Below, in pieces: positions 42,800 through 51,025 of a stretch of 64,000 bases of DNA; positions within the stretch are counted from its first letter, which is position 1; every line of letters begins with the position of its first letter. Under the pieces are notes generated by a model. The model was not told the origin of the DNA, did no database searches, and worked only from the letters and a program-made list of their open reading frames with translations. The stretch is from assembly GCF_036697405.1 (NCBI RefSeq), contig NZ_JBAHWA010000006.1, positions 186,001 through 250,000 on the forward strand, written 5' to 3'. The position numbers and the translations under genes were made by a program. The DNA is from Lysobacter sp036697405 (lineage in GTDB: Bacteria > Pseudomonadota > Gammaproteobacteria > Xanthomonadales > Xanthomonadaceae).

Positions 42800-42956
42800 T
42801 GCCCCAGCAGCTTCCGGCTTGGGTGGTCAGCGGTCGCGGCGCCTGGCTGGCAATGGGGCCAGCCAGGCCGCGAAAGGCGCGACGAGGGCGCCGCGTCTAC
42901 CCGCATCGCCGCGGGCGGCGGTACCGGAACACCATCGATAGATAGAGCGAAAACCT
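42800..42956 (+). ncRNA. Structured 5' leader of rtcBA mRNA
   Basis: The predicted leader holds a 10-bp perfect stem (42841-42850 with 42859-42868, loop CAATGGGG). The helix can be extended by TCGCG (42834-42838) with CGCGA (42869-42873) across a GC bulge. A second hairpin, GGCGC with GCGCC (42876-42892), follows. Whether it has a function, for example as a sensor, target of the ligase or stability element, is unknown. Salmonella encodes Y-RNA-like RNAs beside its rtc genes, but I see no Y-RNA signature or Ro60 gene here. Confidence 0.4.
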
Positions 42957-44183
42957 ATGAGCACGCAGAACTACGACGTCATCCAGGAGCCCGGCTCCGC
43001 CCCGATCAAGCTGTGGACCCGCGGCGTCCCCCTGGAGGACGAGGCGCGCCAGCAGTTGCAGAACATCGCCAAGCTGCCCTTCATCCACCGCTGGATCGCG
43101 GTGATGCCTGACGTGCACCTGGGCAAGGGCGCGACCGTGGGCTCGGTGGTGCCGACCATCGGCGCGATCGTGCCGGCCGCGGTCGGCGTGGATATCGGCT
43201 GCGGCATGATCGCCGCGCGCACCAGCTTGACCGCGAGCGACCTGCCCAACGATCTGGCGCCGCTGCGCAGCGCGATCGAGCGCGCGGTGCCGCACGGCCG
43301 CACCGCCGGCCGCGGCCTGCGCGACAAGGGCGCCTGGCAGAACCCGCCCGAGCGCGCGGTCGGGGGCTGGTCGCAGCTGGTCGCCGATTTTCAGCGCATC
43401 TGCGAGCGCCATCCGCGCCTGAAGAACACCAACAACCTCAACCACCTGGGAACGCTGGGCACCGGCAACCATTTCGTCGAGGTCTGCCTGGACGAGGAGC
43501 AGCGCGTGTGGTTCATGCTGCACTCGGGCTCGCGCGGCGTCGGCAACGCGATCGGCACCCACTTCATCGAGCTGGCCAAGCAGGACATGCGCCGCTGGAT
43601 GATCAACCTGCCCGATCAGGATCTGGCGTATCTGCCGGAGGGCAGCGAGCACTACGCCGACTATGTGTTCGCGGTGGACTGGGCGCAGCGTTACGCGCGT
43701 ATCAACCGCGAGATCATGATGCAGCACGTGGTCGCGGCCGCACGCCAGACGATCGCCAAGCCCTTCGAGGCGGCGGCCGAGGCGGTGAACTGCCACCACA
43801 ACTACGTCAACCGCGAGCAGCACTTCGGCAAGGACGTGTTCGTGACCCGCAAGGGCGCGGTGAGCGCGCGCAAGGGCGAGCTGGGTATCATTCCCGGCAG
43901 CATGGGCGCCAAGAGCTTCATCGTGCGCGGCCTGGGCAACGCCGACAGCTTCCATAGCTGCAGCCACGGCGCCGGCCGCGTGATGAGCCGCACCCAGGCG
44001 CGCAAGCTGATCAGCGTGGACGATCACGTCAAGGCCACCGCGCACGTGGAGTGCCGCAAGGACGCGGAGGTGGTCGACGAGTCGCCCGCGGCATACAAGC
44101 CGATCGAAGCCGTGATGGCCGCGCAGAGCGACCTGGTCGAGATCGTGCATACCTTGCGCCAGGTGGTCTGCGTCAAGGGTTGA
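42957..44183 (+). CDS. rtcB: RNA-splicing ligase RtcB (3'-phosphate/5'-hydroxyl ligase)
   Basis: This 408-residue ligase carries PDVHLGKGATVGSVV, the metal site GVDIGCGMIA, HLGTLGTGNHFVEV, FMLHSGSRGVGN, NCHHNYVNRE, and SCSHGAGRVMSRTQA, whose histidine is the one guanylylated by GTP. All expected metal-ligand histidines and the cysteine (GCG) are present. It seals RNA ends left by stress-induced cleavage, using GTP and Mn2+. It is the first gene of the rtcBA operon behind the sigma-54 promoter. Confidence 0.96.
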   Translation: MSTQNYDVIQEPGSAPIKLWTRGVPLEDEARQQLQNIAKLPFIHRWIAVMPDVHLGKGATVGSVVPTIGAIVPAAVGVDIGCGMIAARTSLTASDLPNDLAPLRSAIERAVPHGRTAGRGLRDKGAWQNPPERAVGGWSQLVADFQRICERHPRLKNTNNLNHLGTLGTGNHFVEVCLDEEQRVWFMLHSGSRGVGNAIGTHFIELAKQDMRRWMINLPDQDLAYLPEGSEHYADYVFAVDWAQRYARINREIMMQHVVAAARQTIAKPFEAAAEAVNCHHNYVNREQHFGKDVFVTRKGAVSARKGELGIIPGSMGAKSFIVRGLGNADSFHSCSHGAGRVMSRTQARKLISVDDHVKATAHVECRKDAEVVDESPAAYKPIEAVMAAQSDLVEIVHTLRQVVCVKG

Positions 44184-44184
44184 G

Positions 44185-44249
44185 CGCGCCGCCCGCGGGC
44201 GGCGCGGCATAGGCAAAGGAAAAGCGGACGGAGCCGGGCTCCGTCCGCA
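44185..44249 (+). other. Two hairpins between rtcB and rtcA
   Basis: GCGCCGCCC/GGGCGGCGC around CG (44185-44204) is followed by an 11-bp perfect stem GCGGACGGAGC/GCTCCGTCCGC with a CGG loop (44225-44249). Neither has a T-run. They could stop part of the transcription or set the rtcB/rtcA ratio by stabilising the rtcB mRNA end. Confidence 0.55.
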
Positions 44250-44268
44250 TCGTTATCGGACAATCGCA

Positions 44269-45288
44269 ATGGACATGATCGAACTCGACGGCTCGGCGGG
44301 CGGCGGGCAACTGCTGCGCACCGCCTTGAGCCTGAGCCTGTGCACGGGCATCGGCTTCACGATGCAGCACATCCGCGCCAAGCGTTCGCGCCCCGGCCTG
44401 ATGCGCCAGCACCTCACCGCCGTCAACGCGGCGGCGACGGTCGGCCGCGCCTTCGTGCACGGCGTCGACCTGGGCGCGACCAGCCTGCGCTTCGAGCCGG
44501 GCCAGGTCGTGCCGGGCGACTATCGCTTCGCCACCGGCACCGCCGGCTCGACCACGCTGGTGCTGCAGACGGTGTTGCCGGCGCTGTGGTCCTGCGACGC
44601 GCCCTCGCAGCTGGTGCTGGAGGGCGGCACCCACAACCCGCTCGCGCCCAGCGCCGACTTCATCGCCGACAGCTACCTGCCGGCCCTGCGCCGCATCGGC
44701 GTGGACGCCTCGCTGCGCCTGGAGCGTCACGGTTTCTATCCGGCCGGCGGCGGCGTGCTGCACGCGACGGTGCGGCCCGGCGCGCGGCTGCTGCCTTGCG
44801 TGTTCGACACCCGCGGCGAGCGCGAGTCGCTGCAGGCCACCGCGCTGCTGTCGGGGCTGTCGGCCGGCATCGGCCGCCGCGAGCTGGACGTGCTGGGCGA
44901 GCGCCTGGGTCTGGACGAAAGTGCGCTGGAGTTGCGCAGCGTGCGGCCGGCGATCGGCCCTGGCAACGCGCTGAGCGTGCGGGTGCGCCACGCCCTGCAC
45001 TGCGAGACCTTCACCGGTCACGGCGAGCGCGGAGTGATGGCCGAGCAGGTCGCGGGCAAGCTCGCCGACGAGGTCCGGGCCTATCTGGATTCGCCGGCCT
45101 GCGTGGGCGAGCACCTGGGCGATCAGCTGCTGCTGCCGATGGCCTTGGCCGGTGGCGGCGAGTTCACCACCACCACGATCAGCGAGCACCTGAGCAGCAA
45201 CGCGCGCCTGATCGAGAAGTTCCTGCCGGTGGAGATCGATTGGCAGGCGCTCGGACCCGCGCACTGGCGGGTCGTGGTCGGCCGCTAA
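44269..45288 (+). CDS. rtcA: RNA 3'-terminal phosphate cyclase RtcA
   Basis: This 339-residue enzyme has the family start IELDGSAGGGQLLRTALSLS, RPGLMRQHLTAV, GTAGSTTLVLQTVLP, RHGFYPAGGG, and the catalytic histidine in TTISEHLSSNARLIEKFLP. It converts an RNA 3'-phosphate to a 2',3'-cyclic phosphate using ATP. It follows rtcB by 85 bp with the hairpins between. The end converges with a glycosyltransferase gene only 3 bp away. Confidence 0.96.
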   Translation: MDMIELDGSAGGGQLLRTALSLSLCTGIGFTMQHIRAKRSRPGLMRQHLTAVNAAATVGRAFVHGVDLGATSLRFEPGQVVPGDYRFATGTAGSTTLVLQTVLPALWSCDAPSQLVLEGGTHNPLAPSADFIADSYLPALRRIGVDASLRLERHGFYPAGGGVLHATVRPGARLLPCVFDTRGERESLQATALLSGLSAGIGRRELDVLGERLGLDESALELRSVRPAIGPGNALSVRVRHALHCETFTGHGERGVMAEQVAGKLADEVRAYLDSPACVGEHLGDQLLLPMALAGGGEFTTTTISEHLSSNARLIEKFLPVEIDWQALGPAHWRVVVGR

Positions 45289-45291
45289 CCC

Positions 45292-46818
45292 TCAGCCCAT
45301 CGACAGCGCCGACGCCGGCGCTGTCGATGCGCGCGCGCCGCCGGTTTCGCCCAACGGCCGGCGCAGCAGCACCCACAGGCACAGGCCCAGCGCGACGAAC
45401 TGGCTGAAGGTGGACAGGGCCAGGCGGCCCATCAGTTCGGGCAGGGGCATGCCGCCGAACGGCAGCACCGCGCTCAGGGCCAGGTAGGCCAGCGCCAGCG
45501 CGATCACGCGCGGCGGTTGCAGGCGGCTGCCGGCGGCGACCAGCAGCCACAGCCAGATCGGTGCGAACAGGCCGTTGTGGTCCGGCACGAAGGGGCTGCG
45601 GTAGGCGGCCAGGGCCAGCAGCGCCAGCCAGGTCGAGACCAGTTCCAGGCGCGACATCGCGCGCGCGCGGCGCGCGGCGAAGATCGCCAAAGCGAACACG
45701 GCCAGGGTCCAGACCCAGGACACCGCCTTCTCCACCGCCGGCGTCATCCCGCCCACGCCCAGCAGCTCGAGCTTCAGCGTCAGGCCCGGCACCGAATCGT
45801 TGATCGCCACCACCGGCTCCAGCCCATCCAGCCACAGGAAGGCCCAGGACTCGTTGCTGAGGATGCGCGGCGCCTGGAACTGGAAGAAGGCCTCGAACGG
45901 CGCCGTGCCCAGCCAGATCAGCGCGATCACGCTGTACAGCGCCGCGAACGCGATCGTCCACGCCGCCTCGCGCCAGCGCCGCGCGGCCAGCAGGTACAGG
46001 CCCAGCAGGCCGGGGAACAGCTTGAACACGGCGAAGCCGAGCAGGGCGCCGCCGGCGATCGGGCGGCCGCGCCAGAACAGCATCATCGCCAGCAGCGACA
46101 TCGCGATCGCGGCGATCTGGAAATTGCCCAGCTGCAGGGTCAGCAGTACCGGCGTGCTCAACCACAGCGCGGGCATCAGCAGGGCGATGCGGCGTCCGGC
46201 CGTGCCGCCGATCCAGCGGCCCAGCGCGAACACGCTGGCGGCTAGCACGGCGCCTTCGATCGCGAACCACAATGCGCGCAGTTCGATGAAGCCGTCGCTG
46301 ATGGCGATGCCGGCGCGCGGCAGGATCAGGAACTGCGGCAGGTACAGGAAATCGTCCAGCTTGAAGCGGCCTTCCATGCCGGCGTAGTGCTCGGGATCGT
46401 AGAGATTGGGCACGCCCTGCGCGGCCAGGCCGGCCGCCTTCCACATGCCCGAGAAGCAGTTGTGGCGTACGTAGAATTCGTCGAACCAGTAGGCCGAGGC
46501 CTGGGCCTGGGCCGGGTCGAGCATGAACAAGGCGACGCCGGCGGTGCGCGCGATCGCGGCCAGCGCCACCAGCAGCCAAAGCGCGCTCCACAGCGGATGC
46601 GCGCGGCTCAGCCCGTCCCATTCCGCGGGCAGGCGCCGCGCCAGCCAGGGCGTGGCGAACGCGGCCAAGGCCAGCGCGATCGCCAGCGCGATGCTGGGCG
46701 CGAACGCGGTCGGCACATACGCCCCCAGCGCCACCGCCGGCAGGGTCGCCAGCAGCAGGCTCAACAGGGCGGCGACGGTCCAGCGTTCGCGGGAGATCCG
46801 GTGCACGGCGAGGTTCAT
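45292..46818 (-). CDS. GT87-family (GT-C, DUF2029) membrane glycosyltransferase
   Basis: This 508-residue protein has about ten membrane helices. The early loop with SAYWFDEFYVRHNCFSG and the segment MPALWLSTPVLLTLQLGNFQIAAIAM followed by GGALLGFAVFKLFPGLLGLYLL are typical of GT87 mannosyl- or glycosyltransferases, which use polyprenyl-phosphate sugars and act outside the membrane. It is the last gene of the minus-strand glycan operon and starts 49 bp after the HAD gene. The start at 46818 (MNLAVHRI) is used; the frame is open further. A strong hairpin is built into its last codons. Confidence 0.78.
   Translation of the reverse strand: MNLAVHRISRERWTVAALLSLLLATLPAVALGAYVPTAFAPSIALAIALALAAFATPWLARRLPAEWDGLSRAHPLWSALWLLVALAAIARTAGVALFMLDPAQAQASAYWFDEFYVRHNCFSGMWKAAGLAAQGVPNLYDPEHYAGMEGRFKLDDFLYLPQFLILPRAGIAISDGFIELRALWFAIEGAVLAASVFALGRWIGGTAGRRIALLMPALWLSTPVLLTLQLGNFQIAAIAMSLLAMMLFWRGRPIAGGALLGFAVFKLFPGLLGLYLLAARRWREAAWTIAFAALYSVIALIWLGTAPFEAFFQFQAPRILSNESWAFLWLDGLEPVVAINDSVPGLTLKLELLGVGGMTPAVEKAVSWVWTLAVFALAIFAARRARAMSRLELVSTWLALLALAAYRSPFVPDHNGLFAPIWLWLLVAAGSRLQPPRVIALALAYLALSAVLPFGGMPLPELMGRLALSTFSQFVALGLCLWVLLRRPLGETGGARASTAPASALSMG
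45298..45329. terminator. Bidirectional terminator hairpin embedded in coding sequence
   Basis: CATCGACAGCGCC (45298-45310) pairs perfectly with GGCGCTGTCGATG (45317-45329), with the loop GACGCC. It sits within the last 13 codons of the glycosyltransferase and just past the rtcA stop, so it can serve both converging genes. T-runs are absent. Confidence 0.6.
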
Positions 46819-46867
46819 GCGGTCTGGCTCCGAAGGGCGGCGTGGCGCGGGCGGCGAAGGCGTGCGC

Positions 46868-47632
46868 TCATTGCGCGGCCCAGCCTTCGACCTTGCCCGA
46901 GAACAGGTAGCGGCTGAGTTCCTCGAAGTCGTCGAACACCAGGTCCGGCGCGGACTCGCGCGCATGCCCGTTGTGCGCGCGATCGACCCGCAGCAGGGTG
47001 GTGATGCCGAAGCGGCGCGCGCCGGCGATGTCGCTGGCCGGGTCGTCGCCGATCATCCAGATCCGTTCCGGCTGGATGCCCAGCTTGTCGATCGCCAGCT
47101 GGAACGGCGCTTCCTGCGGCTTGTCGGCGCCGGCCTCCTCGGAGGTCACCACGTAGTCGAAGCAGTCGTCCAGGCCGAAGTAGATGATCTTGCGGAATTG
47201 GATCTGCGAGGTGAGGTCGGTGATGATCGCGGTACCGATGCCGCGGCTGCGCAGCGCCATCAGGAACTCGCGCACGCCCGGGAACAGCTCGCAGTGGGCC
47301 AGGAAGGTGCGCCAGTAGGTCTGCTCCAGGTCCAGGGTGATCACCAGCTGGGTCTTGCGCCCGAGCAGTTCGATGCCGCGCTGGAAGTACAGCAGCCGGC
47401 TGTGCGAACTGGCGGTGCGTCCCAGGCGCTGCTTCACCTCCTGGCGCGCCTGCGAGAAGGCCTGGCGCACGTCGCCGACCTCGCAGCCGAGCAGGCGCAC
47501 CGCCTTCTCCTCGGCCGCCACGGTCGCGCAGGCGTGCGGATGGCCGTAGGCGTAGAGGGTGTTGTCGGTGTCGAAGATGATCGCCTGCGGCGCGCGCAGG
47601 GCCGTGTCCGTGTTGTGGATATTCAGGCTCAT
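46868..47632 (-). CDS. HAD-superfamily phosphatase
   Basis: This 254-residue protein has the HAD motifs: I IIFDTDNTLYAY (nucleophile aspartate and second aspartate), II TAIITDLTSQIQ, III the lysine in GADKPQEAPF, and IV IWMIGDDPASDIAGA. A helical cap (about 35-105) makes it a small-molecule phosphatase of the Gph/pyrimidine-nucleotidase type. The substrate is presumably a phosphorylated sugar or polyol from the pathway. The start overlaps the stop of the kinase-fusion gene by 4 bp (ATGA). Confidence 0.86.
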   Translation of the reverse strand: MSLNIHNTDTALRAPQAIIFDTDNTLYAYGHPHACATVAAEEKAVRLLGCEVGDVRQAFSQARQEVKQRLGRTASSHSRLLYFQRGIELLGRKTQLVITLDLEQTYWRTFLAHCELFPGVREFLMALRSRGIGTAIITDLTSQIQFRKIIYFGLDDCFDYVVTSEEAGADKPQEAPFQLAIDKLGIQPERIWMIGDDPASDIAGARRFGITTLLRVDRAHNGHARESAPDLVFDDFEELSRYLFSGKVEGWAAQ

Positions 47633-49725
47633 TGGATTCGGTTCTTCAGGGCTTCTTCGGTGTGCACCAGGACCAGCAACTGCATGATCCCGCTCATGCC
47701 GTCCTCCCACTGGGGACGGATGTCCAGCATTTCCTGCAGGCCGGGCACCAGACTGCGCGCGGCCAGGGCGATGTCCTCGGCGGCGACGTCGCCTTCGATC
47801 TCCATCTCGACCTCGCCCGAGTCGTCGGCCAGCTGCACGTCCAGGTGCAGGCCGCACACGCCGATCAGGATCCGCGCCACGCGCTCGTGATAGGTGCCGT
47901 TGCGGATCAGCGCGACCAGCTTCAGGCGCACCTGGTCGGGCGCGACGCCGCGTTCGAGCTGCTGCGGATTGACCGGTTGCAGGCGCAGCACCAGGCTGGC
48001 GACCGCCTTCTGCGGATGGATGTAGCGCTGCGAATCCGGCGCGCGCCGCTCCAGCGAACCGTTGACCGCGGCCAGGTCGTGACCGCGCTGGTGCACGTCG
48101 CGATGGATTTTCCAGGCCCGGCGCAGGGCTTCGTCCACGTCCAGGAACACGCTGACGTCGTAGCGCCGGCGCAGGCGCGGGAAGTGCAGCGCGTGCAGGC
48201 CCGAGGCGATGATCACGTCGTTCTTGGCCAGCAGGGTCGGGCTTTCGAAGCGCCCGGCGGTGTGGTCGTAGCGGCGGCAGACGATGGCCTTGCCGTCCAT
48301 CAACGCGAGCACGTCGCTGCTGAAGCGCTGCAGGTCGTTGGCGCGCGGGTTGAGATGGGTCAGGCCTTTCCACATCGGCGCGTAGCGGTCCCAGATGTGG
48401 TAATCGTCGCCGGACACGTGCACCACCGAGTGGTCGCCGAACACGCCGGCCAGGGCGCGGCTCAGGGTGTCCTTGCCGGAGCCCGAATCGCCGGCGATGC
48501 CCAGCGCCAGCGGCTTCTGGGCGATGCGGTAGTAGTCGTTGCGGCCGACGCGTTCGCGCAGCATCTGCACGATCAGGACCAGGCCCGAGGCTACCACCAG
48601 GGTCATCCACAGCGAATGCACGTGCGGGCTGATGTGCGCGGCCACGGCGGCGATCGCCGGCGCCGGATCCCAACCCAGCAGGGGCGCGCTGGCGCCGCTG
48701 GAGATGAACACGTGCATCGCGATCAGCAGCAGCGAGAAACCGCCGGCCAGCACGCGCGCGCTGCGATCGCCCTGCAGCTGGTGCGCGACCAGAAACGGCA
48801 CCAGCCACAAGTACCAGCCCGGCGGCGCCGGCGTGCCCAGCACCACCAGGAAGAACGACAGCCCGGTGCTGGCGATCAGCAGCTCGAAGCTGATGCGGCG
48901 GAAGCGCCAGGCCGCGTAGGCCGCGAGCAGGTACAGGGTCGGAGTGAGGTAGAGCTTGAGTTCCTCGCCCAGCGGCAGGGCCAGGTCGAACACGCGGCCG
49001 AACTCGCGCGAGCCGAACACCATGGCCACGAAGCCGCTGGACGCCAGCCAGGGCAGGGTCAGCAGGGTCGCCAGCAGCGCGCAGGCCAGCACGAACGGCG
49101 CCAGCATCGAGCGCAGGCGCTTGTTGCGCCACAGGTAGATGCCGATGAAGGGCGCGGCCAGACCCATGCTGAGCTTGGCCGCCAGCGCCAGGCCCAGCGC
49201 CGCGCCGCTGGCGACCGGGCGATAGCGGCGGATCAGCAGCAGCGACAGCAGCAGCAAGGCGATCGGCACGATGTCGGTCTGACCGTTCCAGTAGGTCACG
49301 AACAGCACGATCGGCGACCACCAGTACAACCACAGCAGCATGCGCGGCCGTTCCAGCGGCAGCAGGCGCCGCAGCAGCAGCAGGCAGGCCAGATCGGCGC
49401 CGAGCAGGCCCAGGCGGAAGCCGATGCCGGTGTAGGCGTCGCTGCCGGTGGCGGCGTCGACCAGCCAGCCCAGCACGCTGCCCGGCGCATGCGCCAGCAG
49501 CATCACCGGGCCGTAGGGATAGGCCAGCGGCGTGCCGCCGGCGGCGAGGAAGCTCGACCAGGGATCCAGGCTGGGAAAGCGGATCGCATGGTCCAGGAAC
49601 GGCAGGAACCACTGCTGCTGGATCTTCGGCACCAGCAGCACGATCAGCAGCGCGCGCAGCAACAGGCCGGCGCGGAACTCCACGGTCCGCAGCATCGGGT
49701 CCTGCCACAGGCGCGTCAGCTTCAT
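47629..49725 (-). CDS. Membrane glycosyltransferase-like protein fused to a uridine-kinase-like domain
   Basis: This 698-residue protein has an N-terminal half of about ten membrane helices (about 20-390) resembling GT-C or GT87-type transferases (YYWNGQTDIVPIALLLLS-like segment, WSPIVLFVTYWNGQTDIVPI). A soluble kinase of the uridine kinase/phosphoribulokinase type follows: P-loop GIAGDSGSGKDTLS (409-422), VHVSGDDYHIWDRYAP, RYDHTAGRF, and ASGLHALHFPRLRRRYDVSVFLDVDEALRRAW. The tail (about 600-698) is an unknown domain. The membrane part has no recognised catalytic residue I can name. The fusion of a membrane glycosyltransferase and a P-loop sugar or nucleoside kinase is unfamiliar to me. It is coupled by ATGA to both neighbours. 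Confidence 0.75.
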   Translation of the reverse strand: MKLTRLWQDPMLRTVEFRAGLLLRALLIVLLVPKIQQQWFLPFLDHAIRFPSLDPWSSFLAAGGTPLAYPYGPVMLLAHAPGSVLGWLVDAATGSDAYTGIGFRLGLLGADLACLLLLRRLLPLERPRMLLWLYWWSPIVLFVTYWNGQTDIVPIALLLLSLLLIRRYRPVASGAALGLALAAKLSMGLAAPFIGIYLWRNKRLRSMLAPFVLACALLATLLTLPWLASSGFVAMVFGSREFGRVFDLALPLGEELKLYLTPTLYLLAAYAAWRFRRISFELLIASTGLSFFLVVLGTPAPPGWYLWLVPFLVAHQLQGDRSARVLAGGFSLLLIAMHVFISSGASAPLLGWDPAPAIAAVAAHISPHVHSLWMTLVVASGLVLIVQMLRERVGRNDYYRIAQKPLALGIAGDSGSGKDTLSRALAGVFGDHSVVHVSGDDYHIWDRYAPMWKGLTHLNPRANDLQRFSSDVLALMDGKAIVCRRYDHTAGRFESPTLLAKNDVIIASGLHALHFPRLRRRYDVSVFLDVDEALRRAWKIHRDVHQRGHDLAAVNGSLERRAPDSQRYIHPQKAVASLVLRLQPVNPQQLERGVAPDQVRLKLVALIRNGTYHERVARILIGVCGLHLDVQLADDSGEVEMEIEGDVAAEDIALAARSLVPGLQEMLDIRPQWEDGMSGIMQLLVLVHTEEALKNRIQ

Positions 49726-50309
49726 CGCCAAAGCGCGGTCTCCTTGGTGCAGACCGCGTCCACCGCGATACCCTCGCGCGCCAGCAGTTCGCGCATCGCG
49801 GCGATGCCCGGCCCGGCGTCGCGGCCCTGCAACTCCGGCGAGACCAGGCACAGGCGGAAGCCCGCCTCGCGCAGGCGCTGGGCCTGGGCGCGGTCCAGCG
49901 GGAAGCGGGTGAAGCAGTCCACCCAGATCCAGCGCACCCGGCCGGCCAGGGCCAGCGCGGTGTCGATGGATTCGTATTCCGACACCCGCACCGCGCAGCG
50001 CGATTCGCCGCGCGCGGCGGTGCGCACCAGGAACGGGAAGGACTGATCGAGGAAGAACCAGTCCTCGATGCCGCGCTCGCGCATCAGCGCGATCAGGCGG
50101 TCCTCCAGGCCCTCTTCCTTGACGTTGAGGATCAGCAGGCGATGGCGGTAGTCGTCCAGCCAGTCCTCGAAATCCTCGCCGTCGGCGAAGGCGTCGTGGT
50201 GGACGATGATGGCGTCGCCGCGGCTGCGCAGGTCGAGCTCGATCCCGTACTCGGGCGAGGTCGCGCGCAGTTCCTCGCGGGTGTTGCGGCGGTGGCGGAC
50301 GATGATCAT
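49722..50309 (-). CDS. Short glycerophosphodiester phosphodiesterase-like protein
   Basis: This 195-residue protein resembles the GDPD fold: MIIVRHRRNTREELRATSPEYGIELDLRSRGDAIIVHHDAFADG follows the HRG...EN...E.D...HD pattern of the active site. RH replaces HRG (the first histidine is at H6) and the chain is short for the family (usually about 240-300). LLILNVKEEGLEDRLIALM and the last strand AVCTKETALW fit the barrel. It could act on a phosphodiester precursor or glycan-linked group. It sits between the kinase-fusion and GT2 genes, with ATGA overlaps on both sides. Confidence 0.7.
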   Translation of the reverse strand: MIIVRHRRNTREELRATSPEYGIELDLRSRGDAIIVHHDAFADGEDFEDWLDDYRHRLLILNVKEEGLEDRLIALMRERGIEDWFFLDQSFPFLVRTAARGESRCAVRVSEYESIDTALALAGRVRWIWVDCFTRFPLDRAQAQRLREAGFRLCLVSPELQGRDAGPGIAAMRELLAREGIAVDAVCTKETALWR

Positions 50310-51025
50310 GCGGGGTGCGAGAGGTCTTTGCGCAGGCGCAGGCTGAAATCCACGGTGCGGCGGATGAAGCGCGCCTTGGCGCGCCAGTTCACGTTCCAGT
50401 GCGAGCTGCCGTGGGCGCGCTGGCCGAAGCGCACCGGGAAGCGGCGCACCTGCAGGCCGCTGCGCCGGGCCTGGTAATAGGCGTACAGATCCAGCGAGAA
50501 ATCCTGCGGCGGCGCCTGCCAGCGCTCGAAGAAGGCGCGCGCGAACAGGGTCGGCTGGGCGTTGATGTCCCACAGCCGGCGCCGCAGCAGCAGGGTCTCG
50601 AACAGCGACATGCCGACGGTGAAGGCCACGTCGGCCGCGGGCCGGCCGTGGCGGCGGCCCTTGACGAACAGCGTGTCCGGATCGCGGTCGTCGAACAGCG
50701 CCAGGCCTTCCAGCGCGTCGGCCGGATCGGTCTGCATGTCGGCGTGGGTCCAGCCCACGACCAGGCCGCGCGCGGCGCGCAGGCCGGCGAGGATGCCGTG
50801 GCCGTAACCCTGGTTGCGCTCCACGCGCACGCTGCGGATGCGCTCGGCGTCCTGCAGCAGTTCGGCCAGCACCGCCGGGCTGTCGTCGGTGGAGCCGTTG
50901 TCGACCAGGATCGCTTCCACGTCTTCGCGCAGGAAGGTTTCGCGCAGGCGCGCCACCAGCAACGGCAGGTTGCGGGCCTCGTTGTAGCAGGGGATCACCA
51001 GGGACAGGCGCAGGGAGGTGGTCAC
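50306..51025 (-). CDS. Glycosyltransferase family 2 (polyprenyl-phosphate glycosyl synthase-like)
   Basis: This 239-residue protein starts at a GTG overlapping the upstream stop (GTGA). It has the GT2 start LSLVIPCYNEARNLPLLVARL, ILVDNGSTDDSP, ERNQGYGHGILAGLRAARGLVVGWTHADMQTDP (the donor/metal aspartates), and KGRRHGRPAADVAFTVGMSLFETLLLRRRLWDINAQPTLFARAFF. This is the soluble DPM1-like layout that loads sugar from a nucleotide sugar onto a polyprenyl phosphate. Enzymes of this sort feed GT-C transferases such as the two in this operon. Confidence 0.87.
   Translation of the reverse strand: MTTSLRLSLVIPCYNEARNLPLLVARLRETFLREDVEAILVDNGSTDDSPAVLAELLQDAERIRSVRVERNQGYGHGILAGLRAARGLVVGWTHADMQTDPADALEGLALFDDRDPDTLFVKGRRHGRPAADVAFTVGMSLFETLLLRRRLWDINAQPTLFARAFFERWQAPPQDFSLDLYAYYQARRSGLQVRRFPVRFGQRAHGSSHWNVNWRAKARFIRRTVDFSLRLRKDLSHPA

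Noticed and set aside
42800..42956. Y-RNA or tRNA-like RNA in the rtcB leader
   Set aside because: The stems are real, but I find no tRNA-like T-arm, no CCA-type end and no Ro60 gene. Only a structured leader is supported.
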